Source: Chlorobiaceae bacterium
Lineage (GTDB): Bacteria; Bacteroidota; Chlorobiia; Chlorobiales; Chlorobiaceae
Direction: 5' to 3'
Length of the DNA stretch: 64,000 nt
NCBI GenBank assembly: GCA_012972835.1
Contig: JABDHK010000004.1
Span: 1 to 64,000, forward strand
Shown: positions 21,401 through 28,861 of the stretch, piece by piece
How positions within the stretch are numbered: the stretch's first letter is position 1
Layout: each line of letters begins with the position of its first letter
Program-made: the position numbers and the translations under genes
The notes under the pieces: model-generated
What the model saw: only the letters and a program-made list of their open reading frames with translations
What the model was told of the DNA's origin: nothing
Database searches by the model: none

Positions 21401-21514
21401 AAGTTTTTTAACCTGCGCTGCGCGGAAATCATTGCGGGCAAGGGCATCAGTTACCTTACGATAACCTGCCTTGACATGGGAAAAATCAAGGCCGGTATAT
21501 TCAAGAATTTTCAT
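18458..21514 (-). CDS. UvrD/Rep-type helicase with RelE-like N-terminus and ankyrin repeats
   Basis: A 1018-residue superfamily 1 helicase. Walker A GSAGSGKT at 149-156, Walker B FVVIDEVQDLT near 316-326, HEAKGLEYENIVLY near 477-490 (motif V region) and YVALTRAIKNLYII near 541-554 (motif VI) are clear. Residues 1-90 (KFYRAKLDDADRLLFTLVRH) resemble a RelE/ParE-type fold. After the helicase come one to two ankyrin repeats (NQTPLMAAAAAGNIPLIEAL near 713, then GFNALHWAM). The last 45 residues are a charged Lys/Glu/Arg coiled coil. This is not a repair UvrD by architecture. A defence role is inferred from its neighbours (Abi_2 and SMC-like ATPase remnants, RAYT). ATG at 21514. Confidence 0.85.
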   Translation of the reverse strand: MKILEYTGLDFSHVKAGYRKVTDALARNDFRAAQVKKLVNLTHGKFYRAKLDDADRLLFTLVRHGDEVCALMLEVIASHNYDKSRFLRGAVIDESKIPTVEFSDSVKDAEHLRYLHPEHSAIHLLDKPISFDDTQEMIYRQHPPLIIVGSAGSGKTALTLEKLKHAEGEVLYVTHSVYLAQNARNIYYAHGFEHSGQEAHFLSYREFVESIRVPAGREATWRDFSRWFARMQNSFKGIDAHQAFEEIRGVITAGDAGILSREEYSELGIRQSIFGENQWEKLYELFGKYRLWLAEEGLFDLNIVVHDCVATPRYDFVVIDEVQDLTIAQLSLVLKTLKKKGNFLLCGDSNQIVHPNFFSWSQVKTLFWNDPKLAGQQQMSVLTANFRNGTEATRVANQLLKIKQRRFGSIDRESNFLVQAVGAEAGKVALMADNDAVKRDLDKKTKQSTRFAVLVMRDEDKQEARKHFATPLLFSIHEAKGLEYENIVLYRFVSGHRSEFNEIVDGVGKDDLAVENLDYRRAKDKSDKSLEVYKFFVNAIYVALTRAIKNLYIIESDTAHRLFSLLDLEVDGKVKVEAAQSSLEEWQKEARKLELQGKQEQAEAIRRTILKQTPPPWPVFDEAHIRESLLKVFREKVPGNKQKQQLYEYATYHDEPVLAERLNKDVQFESKKTFNEQLETLGRKSYLPYFSQQTRNILKQCDQYGIDHRLPMNQTPLMAAAAAGNIPLIEALLERGADREKADQYGFNALHWAMRKAFGNSDYARTNFAVLYELLAPPCVDVNTGDRLVRLDRHLSEYFLFQTLWVLFKSRFTHRLPNLYGAFDTKVILEAWAHMPVNVVYPERNRRQYLSGVLARNEVERDYAYNRALFVRIIQGWYQFNPKLSVRSLEPENKQGWSPVFQALNLPLIYEVADEHIFLQVEKYFTLAGMPKPASPVSAKQALARMKEFQMRRSPHWEVVKKMGSELNKQSFKELQKSKRLQIEKMKRVEEEIRLRKEEIKKIKEQQERERDQLSLNF

Positions 21515-21686
21515 TCAACTTATTGGCTGTACATTCACAACATCCACCGCACAAATCGAACATCGCGGGAAAAAGTTTTTTTGCAATGAACACAAGGATC
21601 TGCTGGCAGGAAAAATAACAAAAGGGCAGCAAATATTTAATCCAGTTGGGATCATCTTGGCTATATCAAGCACCACTTGAAAAGCA

Positions 21687-22593
21687 TCAAGATTGCATAC
21701 TCTTCAGTTCAATATTAAGAGCCTTCACTCCTTGAATAGCTGAGATCAGTTCAGTTCGGATTTCATGTTTTTCGGTGTTGTAGTGGCTGAAAGCGTTAAG
21801 AACAAGATTGCGATATTGTTCAATATCTGTTATAGTTTTGGGGTGCAGATCAGGTTTTACTTCCTTCCAAAAATCTTCTGATGAATAGTCTTTCAGTCTG
21901 GATTTGAACACCAGTTTCTTTTTCTTTTTTTCGCAGTAAGTGCGGATAATTTTTTCAAAGGCTGAACGGGTGTAGACTGCTGCTGCTTTGTAATCGGAGT
22001 GTTGCAGATGGTATTCAGCTTTTTTCAGGAAATCCTGATCATCGAAGATGCAGGGTATTTCATATCCCTCTTTTGTTTGCTGGGCATAGAACTCCATGGT
22101 CTTCCACTCTTTTTTGTTCTCGATAAAGCCTTTGGCGTATTCAAACCACGGTTTGTCGTAGGTGGTAATAAAGATCTGATAGTCAGGAAAGTCATGTTTG
22201 AGTATGTCAAGCAGAGGTAACCGGTTGGCAATATCAAGCCCTATGAAAATGTCATCGAGAAATAAAATCTTGCAGGGAATTCCCTGCACGTGCCGCTTGA
22301 TCATTCCAACGTAGATGGAGATCGCTATTGCTGATAATTTCGCTTCATTGAGAAAAAGGTGTGGATATTTTATTTTATTTTCTTTCCTGCATACCGAAGT
22401 TCAATACCAACATTACACTCCTCTACCGCAGAATAGTCTTCTGAGGGACGCACCTGTGAAAAACGGAGGGTCACCTCAATATTGTGGTTAAAACGGTCAA
22501 GAATCGGTTTGGCGTGCTTGAGAATGTACTCAGGGCTGTCGGGCTTAAACAGTTTAAAGGTAAGCATTTTAAGACGGGTTTTACCCCCTAATA
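21687..22593 (-). pseudogene. SMC/RecF-like AAA ATPase, N-terminally truncated and frameshifted
   Basis: Two frames belong to one broken gene. The upstream piece (about 22593-22370) is a linker that leads into IELRYAGKKIK. The downstream piece (22304-21687, open from about 22366) continues YPHLFLNEAKLSAIAISIY, the signature helix, then KILFLDDIFIGLD, the Walker B/D-loop, and a C-terminal helical domain with RNLVLNAFSHY. The two are separated by a three-copy ATTTT repeat (22367-22381). Removing one copy restores GKKIKYPHLFL exactly. The Walker A half is absent: the sequence upstream belongs to a transposase HTH fragment and an Abi_2 gene. The gene is dead in this form. The C-terminal domain might be HEPN-like; that is a guess. 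Confidence 0.75.
22367..22381. repeat. ATTTT x3 short tandem repeat breaking a reading frame
   Basis: Three perfect tandem copies of ATTTT on the plus strand (AAAAT on the coding strand). With two copies the ATPase gene reads through; with three it stops in the repeat. This is the expected product of replication slippage by one unit. Confidence 0.9.
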
Positions 22594-23093
22594 ATGAAAG
22601 CATTACCAAGGTGAGTGAGGAAATGGGTCTTAACGATCAAACGATTCGGAACTGGGTCAAGCAGGCTGCAGGCAGTCAGTTGCTCATCGAAGAAACAAGC
22701 CCACGTTTCATTAATGCGCAAGAAAAGTATCTTATTGTTAAACAACGCAGGGTTTGCGTACCATTGATCGCCAAATTCTGCCGAAAAAAAATGGTCGATT
22801 TGTGATTTGACTGCCACTTCAATCTTCTCTATTTCCCCAAGAACGATTTGCCGCAACTCCCGATCAAAGCAGTACATTCTAAATGCAGCACTCAATGTTG
22901 AACTCGGTTTAAACCGATGGTCAGTTTTTGGAGTAGCAAGCAGGGTGTACCAGTATCCGCAAAGGCAGTAATAGCCAATATGTTCTAAAAGGTGGAGGGC
23001 TTTTTTGTCGTCGTCAATAATCAAGCCCCGTTGCTTTAAAAGCGCAAGCTGTTCAATGCAGGAAAGGGAAGGTTTTGTATACTGTGAGGTCAT
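22581..23093 (-). pseudogene. Abi_2 (AbiD/AbiF) abortive-infection protein, C-terminally truncated
   Basis: The N-terminus is a clear Abi_2: YTKPSLSCIEQLALLKQRGL, then HIGYYCLCGYWYTLL, then YCFDRELRQIVLGEIEKIEV. The frame remains open to 22581, but after about residue 138 (near 22680) it runs antisense through a transposase HTH fragment, so the last 30 residues are not Abi_2. Full-length family members are around 300 residues; this one has 170 and lacks the C-terminal half with its conserved RN/H motifs. Family members cause phage-triggered abortive infection and are RNA-targeting candidates. Probably inactive here. Confidence 0.75.
22594..22680 (+). mobile_element. Transposase helix-turn-helix fragment (IS3 OrfA-like)
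   Basis: A short plus-strand stretch encodes SITKVSEEMGLNDQTIRNWV, the N-terminal helix-turn-helix typical of IS3-family OrfA and related transposases. No other part of a transposase and no terminal inverted repeats are visible. It sits exactly where the Abi_2 gene and the ATPase gene both lose homology to their families, so it looks like the scar of an insertion followed by deletion. Confidence 0.55.
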
Positions 23094-23275
23094 AAGCAGT
23101 ATAAAAAGAAAAAGCCCCCCTGAGCGCGCTGTTCTTACGGGAAGCGGGGGAGGCGTGTTGCTTTGGATTTAACCCTAAAATAAAAAGAAAACAAAGAGAA
23201 TTGTATATGACCCGCAGATAGACAACTTGTCATTGCATTTATCTGCGCGCGTATGCCGCATGACATAAAGCGAAC
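23094..23275. other. Intergenic region with small hairpins
   Basis: This spacer separates the SRPBCC gene from the Abi_2 remnant, both on the minus strand. It contains an 8-base stem CGCAGATA/TATCTGCG (23213-23220 with 23240-23247) and a C-rich/G-rich pair around 23115-23155 that can fold imperfectly and is followed on the minus strand by an oligo-T stretch. Either may terminate the SRPBCC transcript. No gene is visible. Confidence 0.3.
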
Positions 23276-23743
23276 CTACTTGCTGAATGTCTCCTGCAGG
23301 TTGGCGAGGTAGCGTTCGATCATGCCGGTGAATTCCATGACAACAAGCGGGGAGATGATGAACTCCAGAAAGGAGGGGAAATCAACCGTAAGATCGCCTT
23401 TTGTGTTAAGCGCAACCTTTGTTCCTTCTGCTTTCTGGGTTATTGTCCACTCCCCTGAAACAATGGCGTTACCGACACCTTGAACCGGAGTCCAGGATAC
23501 CTTGCGGGAAGCAGCATCTGCACTGTAGCGAGAGGCATAGATGGTTTGCTGGAGGGTATAGCCGCCGATACCTATTTTTTCCATCTCCCAACGGTAAGTA
23601 TTGTCGCCAAGATCAACAAGCTGATCAACTTTCGGAAAATGAGAGGCAGAACGGGGTACATCGGCAAGAAGCTTGAACACTTTGTCGGGGGAAGAGGAAG
23701 TCTCAAACTCCCTTTGAATGTTTATTGCTACTGAAAATGACAT
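23276..23743 (-). CDS. SRPBCC/START-like domain protein
   Basis: A 155-residue single-domain protein with the SRPBCC (polyketide cyclase/coenzyme Q-binding) pattern: FETSSSPDKVFKLLADVPRS at the N-terminus, a central beta-sheet with WEMEKIGIGGYTLQQ, GEWTITQKAEGTKVALNTKG, and a long C-terminal helix. Members bind hydrophobic ligands. No signal peptide. Ligand and role unknown. Confidence 0.7.
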   Translation of the reverse strand: MSFSVAINIQREFETSSSPDKVFKLLADVPRSASHFPKVDQLVDLGDNTYRWEMEKIGIGGYTLQQTIYASRYSADAASRKVSWTPVQGVGNAIVSGEWTITQKAEGTKVALNTKGDLTVDFPSFLEFIISPLVVMEFTGMIERYLANLQETFSK

Positions 23744-23767
23744 GGTTTACAAGCCGCAGCTTTCCTT

Positions 23768-25447
23768 TTAAAATTTGGGTAGAGGTTTATTAAGTGCATT
23801 CAGCACAGCATTGTCCCTGCTATAAACATCGTCACGGAACAGGATATCGTCACCGTCCGCAAAAGCTGTGAGGTAGAGGATATAGACTGGAATCCGTTTC
23901 GGAAGAGAAGCTGTTGCTGTTTTTTTTGTCGCGACGGCAGCCTTTACCCGATCCATATTCCATTTAACACTATCCTGAAGTACCAGACCGGCAAGTTCCA
24001 GTGGATTTTCAACTCTGATGCAGCCGGAACTGAAGGCTCTGGGACTCTTTTTAAACAGCTCCTTATTCGGAGTGTCATGCAGATAAACAATATGCTTGTT
24101 CGGGAGCATGAACTTGATCCTCCCAAGTGATCCCTGATCTCCAGCTAACTGCTGAAGGCGGTAGGGAAGGTTTTTTTCTGAGTAGTGTGACCAGTTAACG
24201 GTTGCAGGATCAACAACATTGCCGTTCTGATCAATAACTTTCAGCTTTTTGTGGCTGAGATAGGAGAGGCTTTTGCGAATGCCGGGTAGTGCATCTTTGG
24301 CAAGAATGGTTGGAGGAATTACCCATTGTGGATTGAAGATAATATACTGCATCTCAGCTTTGAAAACAGGAGTTTCGCGGGCGGGTTGCCCGACAATGAC
24401 CCGAGTTGTCCAGCGATTGCGACCGTTTTCAACATAGTGAAGTCTATAATCAGCAATGTTAACCATAACATAGGCAGGCTCAAGGTCATTTATAAACCAG
24501 CGGTACCGCTCAAGGTTGATGCGAATCTGGCTAATAAGGCGTTCGACAGGAATATTCATGACTTTGAGGGTAGCAGCTCCAACAGATCCGTCGGCACCCA
24601 TACCGTTACGTTTCTGGAAGCGCTTGACAGCCTCTGCAAGCTCATGGCTGTAGATCCTGGAAGTATCACTTTTCAGGGCTTCGATATCACCCGATGCTTC
24701 AAGACGTTTACGGAGCTTGGGAACGCGTCTGTCCCTGGCTCCCTCTCTCAGAATCGTCCCTTCCTCCAAAGTCGACCAGCCGCCTTCGCGGGCAATTGCC
24801 CGGTACCGTGTAAGCCCTTCCCGGAGCTTGTCGTATTCGGCGTTCTGTGGTCGAACCTCCTTTAACACAAAAGCAATCCGTTCCGCAGCAATGGCATTGT
24901 GAAGCCTGTACTCCAGTGCGCTTCGACTCACGGTATAGCTGAGATTCCAGTTGGGGTCAAGGCTCTTTGGGTCAACCTTCCCGAACCGGAGATGACTCGC
25001 AAGGGTAAAAAAAGCATCACTCAGAAGCAGATCATAACGTGCCTGCAGCTCCGGAGTCACCGGTGGCTGGTTGTAAAACTCCCTGATTTCACCAATATGG
25101 TAATCGGAAGGATCAAGACCCTCATCTGCCGCTCCATCTATTGCACTGATAAGCTCGGAAGCCATTGCCGGTTTTGTCCATACAGGCTGAAACCTTCTTG
25201 CTGCATAAAACCGGGCAAGAGGCTTGCTGAACATCTCTGATTGTGCGATAGCTATATGATTTTCCTGCTGGGGCTTCCGGTCGAAATAGCGTCGAATATG
25301 TTCTGCTATGGCATTGCTTACCACACTTTTTGGCCGGTGACCCGGACTCTCTTTCTGGCGATGAAGCTGCTCCTGATGCTGAACTGCGGGTTCTGGAGCA
25401 GGCTGAACAGGACTAAAAGCAAGCCAGAAAAGAAAAATACCGATCAT
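23768..25447 (-). CDS. L,D-transpeptidase, YcbB/LdtD type
   Basis: A 559-residue periplasmic peptidoglycan enzyme. A hydrophobic N-terminal signal (IGIFLFWLAFSPVQPAP) is followed by the LdtD scaffold domain (about 85-250), a peptidoglycan-binding domain (LAEAVKRFQKRNGMGADGSV, near 270), and the YkuD catalytic domain with HDTPNKELF and the active-site Cys in SSGCIRVENPLELA. The family makes 3-3 crosslinks. Its order matches E. coli YcbB. The next gene upstream is a second L,D-transpeptidase-type protein (YkuD_2). Confidence 0.9.
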   Translation of the reverse strand: MIGIFLFWLAFSPVQPAPEPAVQHQEQLHRQKESPGHRPKSVVSNAIAEHIRRYFDRKPQQENHIAIAQSEMFSKPLARFYAARRFQPVWTKPAMASELISAIDGAADEGLDPSDYHIGEIREFYNQPPVTPELQARYDLLLSDAFFTLASHLRFGKVDPKSLDPNWNLSYTVSRSALEYRLHNAIAAERIAFVLKEVRPQNAEYDKLREGLTRYRAIAREGGWSTLEEGTILREGARDRRVPKLRKRLEASGDIEALKSDTSRIYSHELAEAVKRFQKRNGMGADGSVGAATLKVMNIPVERLISQIRINLERYRWFINDLEPAYVMVNIADYRLHYVENGRNRWTTRVIVGQPARETPVFKAEMQYIIFNPQWVIPPTILAKDALPGIRKSLSYLSHKKLKVIDQNGNVVDPATVNWSHYSEKNLPYRLQQLAGDQGSLGRIKFMLPNKHIVYLHDTPNKELFKKSPRAFSSGCIRVENPLELAGLVLQDSVKWNMDRVKAAVATKKTATASLPKRIPVYILYLTAFADGDDILFRDDVYSRDNAVLNALNKPLPKF

Positions 25448-25462
25448 GCGTTGTTGTATGTG

Positions 25463-26188
25463 TTAAAATAATGGTTCGGAGACAACCTGCAGCCGGGCAA
25501 GATCCGGATTAAGAAGAGTGGACTTGTTTGCGTACTCCCTGCCACCATAAGAGATAAACAGACAGCTTCCTCCTTTGATAAGATCAATAACCTGCTGCAA
25601 ACTCTCGAAAGAGATTGCAGGACAACCCTGACTGCGGCCAAGACGGCCATGCTTTCTGATGTAATCGGAAGAAACATAGTCCGCACCATGAATCACAATA
25701 CTTCTTGATTCAGCATTATCGTTAATCCCCCGCTCCATCCCATAAAGTTTGAGAGAACAGCCGTTTTTGCCGTCATAGGTATCGCCGGTTGTATAGAACC
25801 CGAGACTGCTCTGATGAGAGCCTGAATCGTTGGAAAAATGCTGTGCATAATTATCACCGCTGCCGCTGCCATGAGCAACAAGGGTTGAATAAAGCAGAAT
25901 CCCTCGGTTGACATCAATAACAAAAAGTCGCTCGTCAACTGAGGGACGGTTAAAATCAATCACGGTCAGAATACCATCGCGATTGACCTTCCCCTGCTCT
26001 TTCAGTGAGTAGTAACCAGAAAGCGCCATATTGAGCACCATCGGGTCTATTTTATTCTCGAGTTCGGGAGTTTGGGATAGTTCGTAAAAGTTATTTCGAA
26101 TAGCGTGATCATCAAAACCCAACGAGCGGCCGTCTGAAGGAAACGCCATCACCAGCATCATAAAAAGCATCGTAATCAATTGAATCAT
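25463..26188 (-). CDS. Secreted murein L,D-transpeptidase catalytic domain (YkuD_2) protein
   Basis: About 241 residues from ATG 26188; a TTG at 26200 would add four. A signal peptide (IQLITMLFMMLVMAFPSDG) is followed by a YkuD_2 domain: DSGSHQSSLGFYTTGDTY, IVIHGADYVSSDYI with the His, and GRSQGCPAI with the catalytic Cys. Members are murein L,D-transpeptidase-like periplasmic or outer membrane-linked proteins. It is only 15 bases from the LdtD-type gene on the same strand, so a joint role in wall crosslinking or lipoprotein attachment is likely. Confidence 0.85.
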   Translation of the reverse strand: MIQLITMLFMMLVMAFPSDGRSLGFDDHAIRNNFYELSQTPELENKIDPMVLNMALSGYYSLKEQGKVNRDGILTVIDFNRPSVDERLFVIDVNRGILLYSTLVAHGSGSGDNYAQHFSNDSGSHQSSLGFYTTGDTYDGKNGCSLKLYGMERGINDNAESRSIVIHGADYVSSDYIRKHGRLGRSQGCPAISFESLQQVIDLIKGGSCLFISYGGREYANKSTLLNPDLARLQVVSEPLF

Positions 26189-26417
26189 AAGCAACCTCAA
26201 GCTGTATTAAGCCAGTGCCTTCATAACGAAAAACCGGCATAGCAATAAAAATAAATTATTCGATCTCCTGTATCCCGACCTTCAACAACTGCAAACAAGA
26301 TATCCAGGGGAGTAGAAGTGCTGTGGCAAAAATATCCAGAACGATACGATTTTTTTTTGTTACCGTCAAATCTGCGGTACTGCAGCTGAAGCTCCAAGTT
26401 CTGGCAGAGCCCTTTGC

Positions 26418-27137
26418 TCATCTGGCAGGAAAAGCGATAAAACGCCACCTTGAATTGATGGTAACGACGATATCCTGCTCTGCAGGGGCTATTTCGGTTG
26501 GAACTGGCGATGGGGCTGCCCTCATGGCCATGGCCATTTGAGGATGATCACTGTAGGTTGGCTGGTTAACACTGACCTCAATCAATTGGCCGGCACGACC
26601 CCCTGCGGCTTTCGCCATGATACCGGCATCTCCTCGGGCATTTTCAACAGCCTGTGCAAGTGCTTCCTTACGAAGTGCGTCATAGTGACTGGATGAAAAA
26701 CTGATACTTTGTACTTCATCAGCTCCTCCCTGCACAACTGCATCAATGACACGTCCGATTTTTTCCAGATTACTAACCTTGACCATGATGGTATGACGCG
26801 CACTATAGCCTTTAAGAACGCTTTTGCCTTTTGAGGGATCCCACTCCCATTGTGGAGCAACTGTATAACTTTGAGTTGGAGAATCCTCAAGAGAAATTCC
26901 CGCCGTTCTGAGAGACTTCTGAACCGCGCGATACTTCTCGGCTGTTTCTGCAGCAGCTTTGTCGGCAGTTATGGCATCCGATTTTGCCACAACACCGAAC
27001 TTCGCCATATCGGGCTTTACGGAAACCCTGCCTGTAGCCGATACTACAACCTGACTCTCCTCGGCATACACAGCAGGAGAGAGAGTACTCCATACGGCAG
27101 ACAGGCATAGAGTACAAACAAGAAGTTTTTTCTTCAT
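26418..27137 (-). CDS. SIMPL-domain (DUF541) periplasmic protein
   Basis: A 239-residue protein with a cleavable signal (LLVCTLCLSAVWSTLSPAVYA) and a SIMPL/DUF541 domain: VVVSATGRVSVKPDMAKF, then RTAGISLEDSPTQSYTVAPQ, SARHTIMVKVSNLEKIG and ALAQAVENARGDAGIMAKAA. The family forms oligomeric periplasmic or outer membrane assemblies (BP26, YggE), often linked to oxidative stress. A 12-base gap separates it from the membrane protein upstream. Confidence 0.85.
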   Translation of the reverse strand: MKKKLLVCTLCLSAVWSTLSPAVYAEESQVVVSATGRVSVKPDMAKFGVVAKSDAITADKAAAETAEKYRAVQKSLRTAGISLEDSPTQSYTVAPQWEWDPSKGKSVLKGYSARHTIMVKVSNLEKIGRVIDAVVQGGADEVQSISFSSSHYDALRKEALAQAVENARGDAGIMAKAAGGRAGQLIEVSVNQPTYSDHPQMAMAMRAAPSPVPTEIAPAEQDIVVTINSRWRFIAFPAR

Positions 27138-27148
27138 TTTGTCAATAG

Positions 27149-27805
27149 TTACCAGTCAGCCGAGTAGAAACCCATAATCTCCTTGTACGCTATTGCCGCC
27201 GCACATGCTGAAACTGGAATGCTGACGAGAAGGCCTACACCCAAAGCAAGCGTCCCAAGAAGGTTAAGGGCAAAAAGAGCAAAGGAAAATCCAAAAAAAG
27301 CAAACCAGTTTTTGGTAATGATTTTACGGCTTGTCTCCATAGCCTGCCAGAAATCCATGCGATAATCAATGATAAGAAAAGTGGTAAACATATACCCGAC
27401 ATAAAGGTAAATACCTGGAATGAGCAGGAGCACCATACCAACACTCACCAGAAAACCGCCGGCAATTGAGAAAAGAAAAAGAGGCAGAAAATAGTTGAAC
27501 CCATTGAAAAAATCCCCGAATTGCAACGGTTTTCCGCTTAAAAGCTTGAACGCAACAATACTGTATCCAACAGAGAGCGGAGCCGCCAGAGCAGAAATAA
27601 TAAATGACCCTGCAAAAGCAAATTTAGAGCAGACTCCATATGCGACGAACAGAAGAAGCGTAAATCCGACAAACTCCCCGATATGCTCTTTGAACATCTC
27701 CCATCCCTGCCTGATATAGTCCTGCACATTAATATTGCAGTGTGTATTGAGCTGTTTATCGAAAAGATGCGGATCGACTTTCACACCAAAATCAAAAGCG
27801 GCCAT
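27149..27805 (-). CDS. Polytopic membrane protein (DUF975-like)
   Basis: A 218-residue protein with a soluble N-terminus of about 30 residues, then GWEMFKEHIGEFVGFTLLLF and four to five hydrophobic helices (about 48-62, 65-85, 105-135, 165-200). The repeated W..F..N/I pattern fits DUF975/glycerophosphodiester-associated integral membrane proteins. AAAGGAG precedes ATG 27805. Probably co-transcribed with the SIMPL gene. Function unknown. Confidence 0.6.
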   Translation of the reverse strand: MAAFDFGVKVDPHLFDKQLNTHCNINVQDYIRQGWEMFKEHIGEFVGFTLLLFVAYGVCSKFAFAGSFIISALAAPLSVGYSIVAFKLLSGKPLQFGDFFNGFNYFLPLFLFSIAGGFLVSVGMVLLLIPGIYLYVGYMFTTFLIIDYRMDFWQAMETSRKIITKNWFAFFGFSFALFALNLLGTLALGVGLLVSIPVSACAAAIAYKEIMGFYSADW

Positions 27806-27990
27806 GATTTTTCTCCTTTGTTAATTAGCATTAGTAAACTGCAAGCACCGAGAAGAAAGAAAACAGTTCCATATCCCGGCACAGTTTACATACAGAAATC
27901 TGTATGACACATATTTGATTTGATAATATTTATACCAGTAATTTACAGAAGGGAGAGTAACAGACCAACAGAAATCAGAATTTATCTTCT

Positions 27991-28686
27991 TCACAAGAGA
28001 GACTCATATGCTGTTACCTCCCCGCCAGGGGATATAGAACATAAACTATCGGCAAAAAAACGCTGGGTATTGAATTTGCATAAAAATGCTGCCAGAGAAT
28101 TGTCACGGCGCATTGCAACAACTGCTCCATCCTGCCAGATTCCATTTTCAGAATACCACTGGCTGTCGGGAGGATCTCCCTGATTCTGATGAATATTGTG
28201 TACCCCGTACCCTGTTCTGAAGCGCTCCCCAAAAATAAAAAGCTTTCGTGAGTGTGTCAGAAGAGGCTCCAAATCCCTAAATGCAGCAGGTCCCGTTCCG
28301 TATTTCCATGACACTGGCACTGCCTCGTCAACTGCTGCCTCTTGATGTTCAGAATGAGAGAGAGCCTGCCGGCAGTCGCAGGTTGGCTGAAACTCCGGAC
28401 TGCGATAGTAATCGATGGCTCCTGAACCGGGTTGTGAATCGAGCGAGTGCCACCCCTCCTGAAAATGAAGAATCTGCCGCAAAGCGCCGGGTGCGAGCTC
28501 CACCACGCGCCATTGAACCCCATGAGCATCTTTTTTGTGGTCAAGATCAACCGGGCAGCGATAAATTCTTCTTCCAGCGCGAACCTTCAGATTACAGTGG
28601 TAGTATGTTTGCGGGCTGAAAGCACGGTCACAGTAATATTTCATCAAAGTACCTACCAGAACGCCGTATCCATCGTAAAGTGGCAT
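27991..28686 (-). CDS. DUF2278 family protein
   Basis: A 231-residue protein. MPLYDGYGVLVGTLMKYYCD, followed by YYHCNLKVRAG, is the N-terminal signature of DUF2278 (YukJ-like). The C-terminal GYGVHNIHQNQGDPPDSQWY and NGIWQDGAVV also fit the family. No signal peptide or membrane segment. Function of the family is not known to me. It stands alone, divergent from pgl. Confidence 0.75.
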   Translation of the reverse strand: MPLYDGYGVLVGTLMKYYCDRAFSPQTYYHCNLKVRAGRRIYRCPVDLDHKKDAHGVQWRVVELAPGALRQILHFQEGWHSLDSQPGSGAIDYYRSPEFQPTCDCRQALSHSEHQEAAVDEAVPVSWKYGTGPAAFRDLEPLLTHSRKLFIFGERFRTGYGVHNIHQNQGDPPDSQWYSENGIWQDGAVVAMRRDNSLAAFLCKFNTQRFFADSLCSISPGGEVTAYESLL

Positions 28687-28786
28687 AAAAAAAGAGGTTT
28701 TCCGCTATACCGGGGCTTCTTGAAACACAATGATGCAAGTTACACAACTCTCCCCTAAAGCCTGCCGGTATTTTGTATTCAACCAA

Positions 28787-28816
28787 TGATCATGAGAATG
28801 AAACTCCTGATCATGA
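28787..28816. promoter_or_regulatory. Possible operator: two TGATCATGA repeats
   Basis: TGATCATGA occurs at 28787-28795 and again at 28808-28816, 21 bases apart (two helical turns), 46-75 bases upstream of the pgl start. Each copy contains the palindrome TGATCA. The spacing on one face of the helix suggests a cooperative binding site. No regulator is identified. Confidence 0.35.
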
Positions 28817-28861
28817 AGAAATTGCTTATTTTTGGGCAACCAAAAAGAAGGAAAAAAGCTG

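Noticed and set aside
26221-26448. 75-residue minus-strand frame after the SIMPL gene
   Set aside because: It overlaps the SIMPL gene's end in another frame and has no ribosome binding site or motif.
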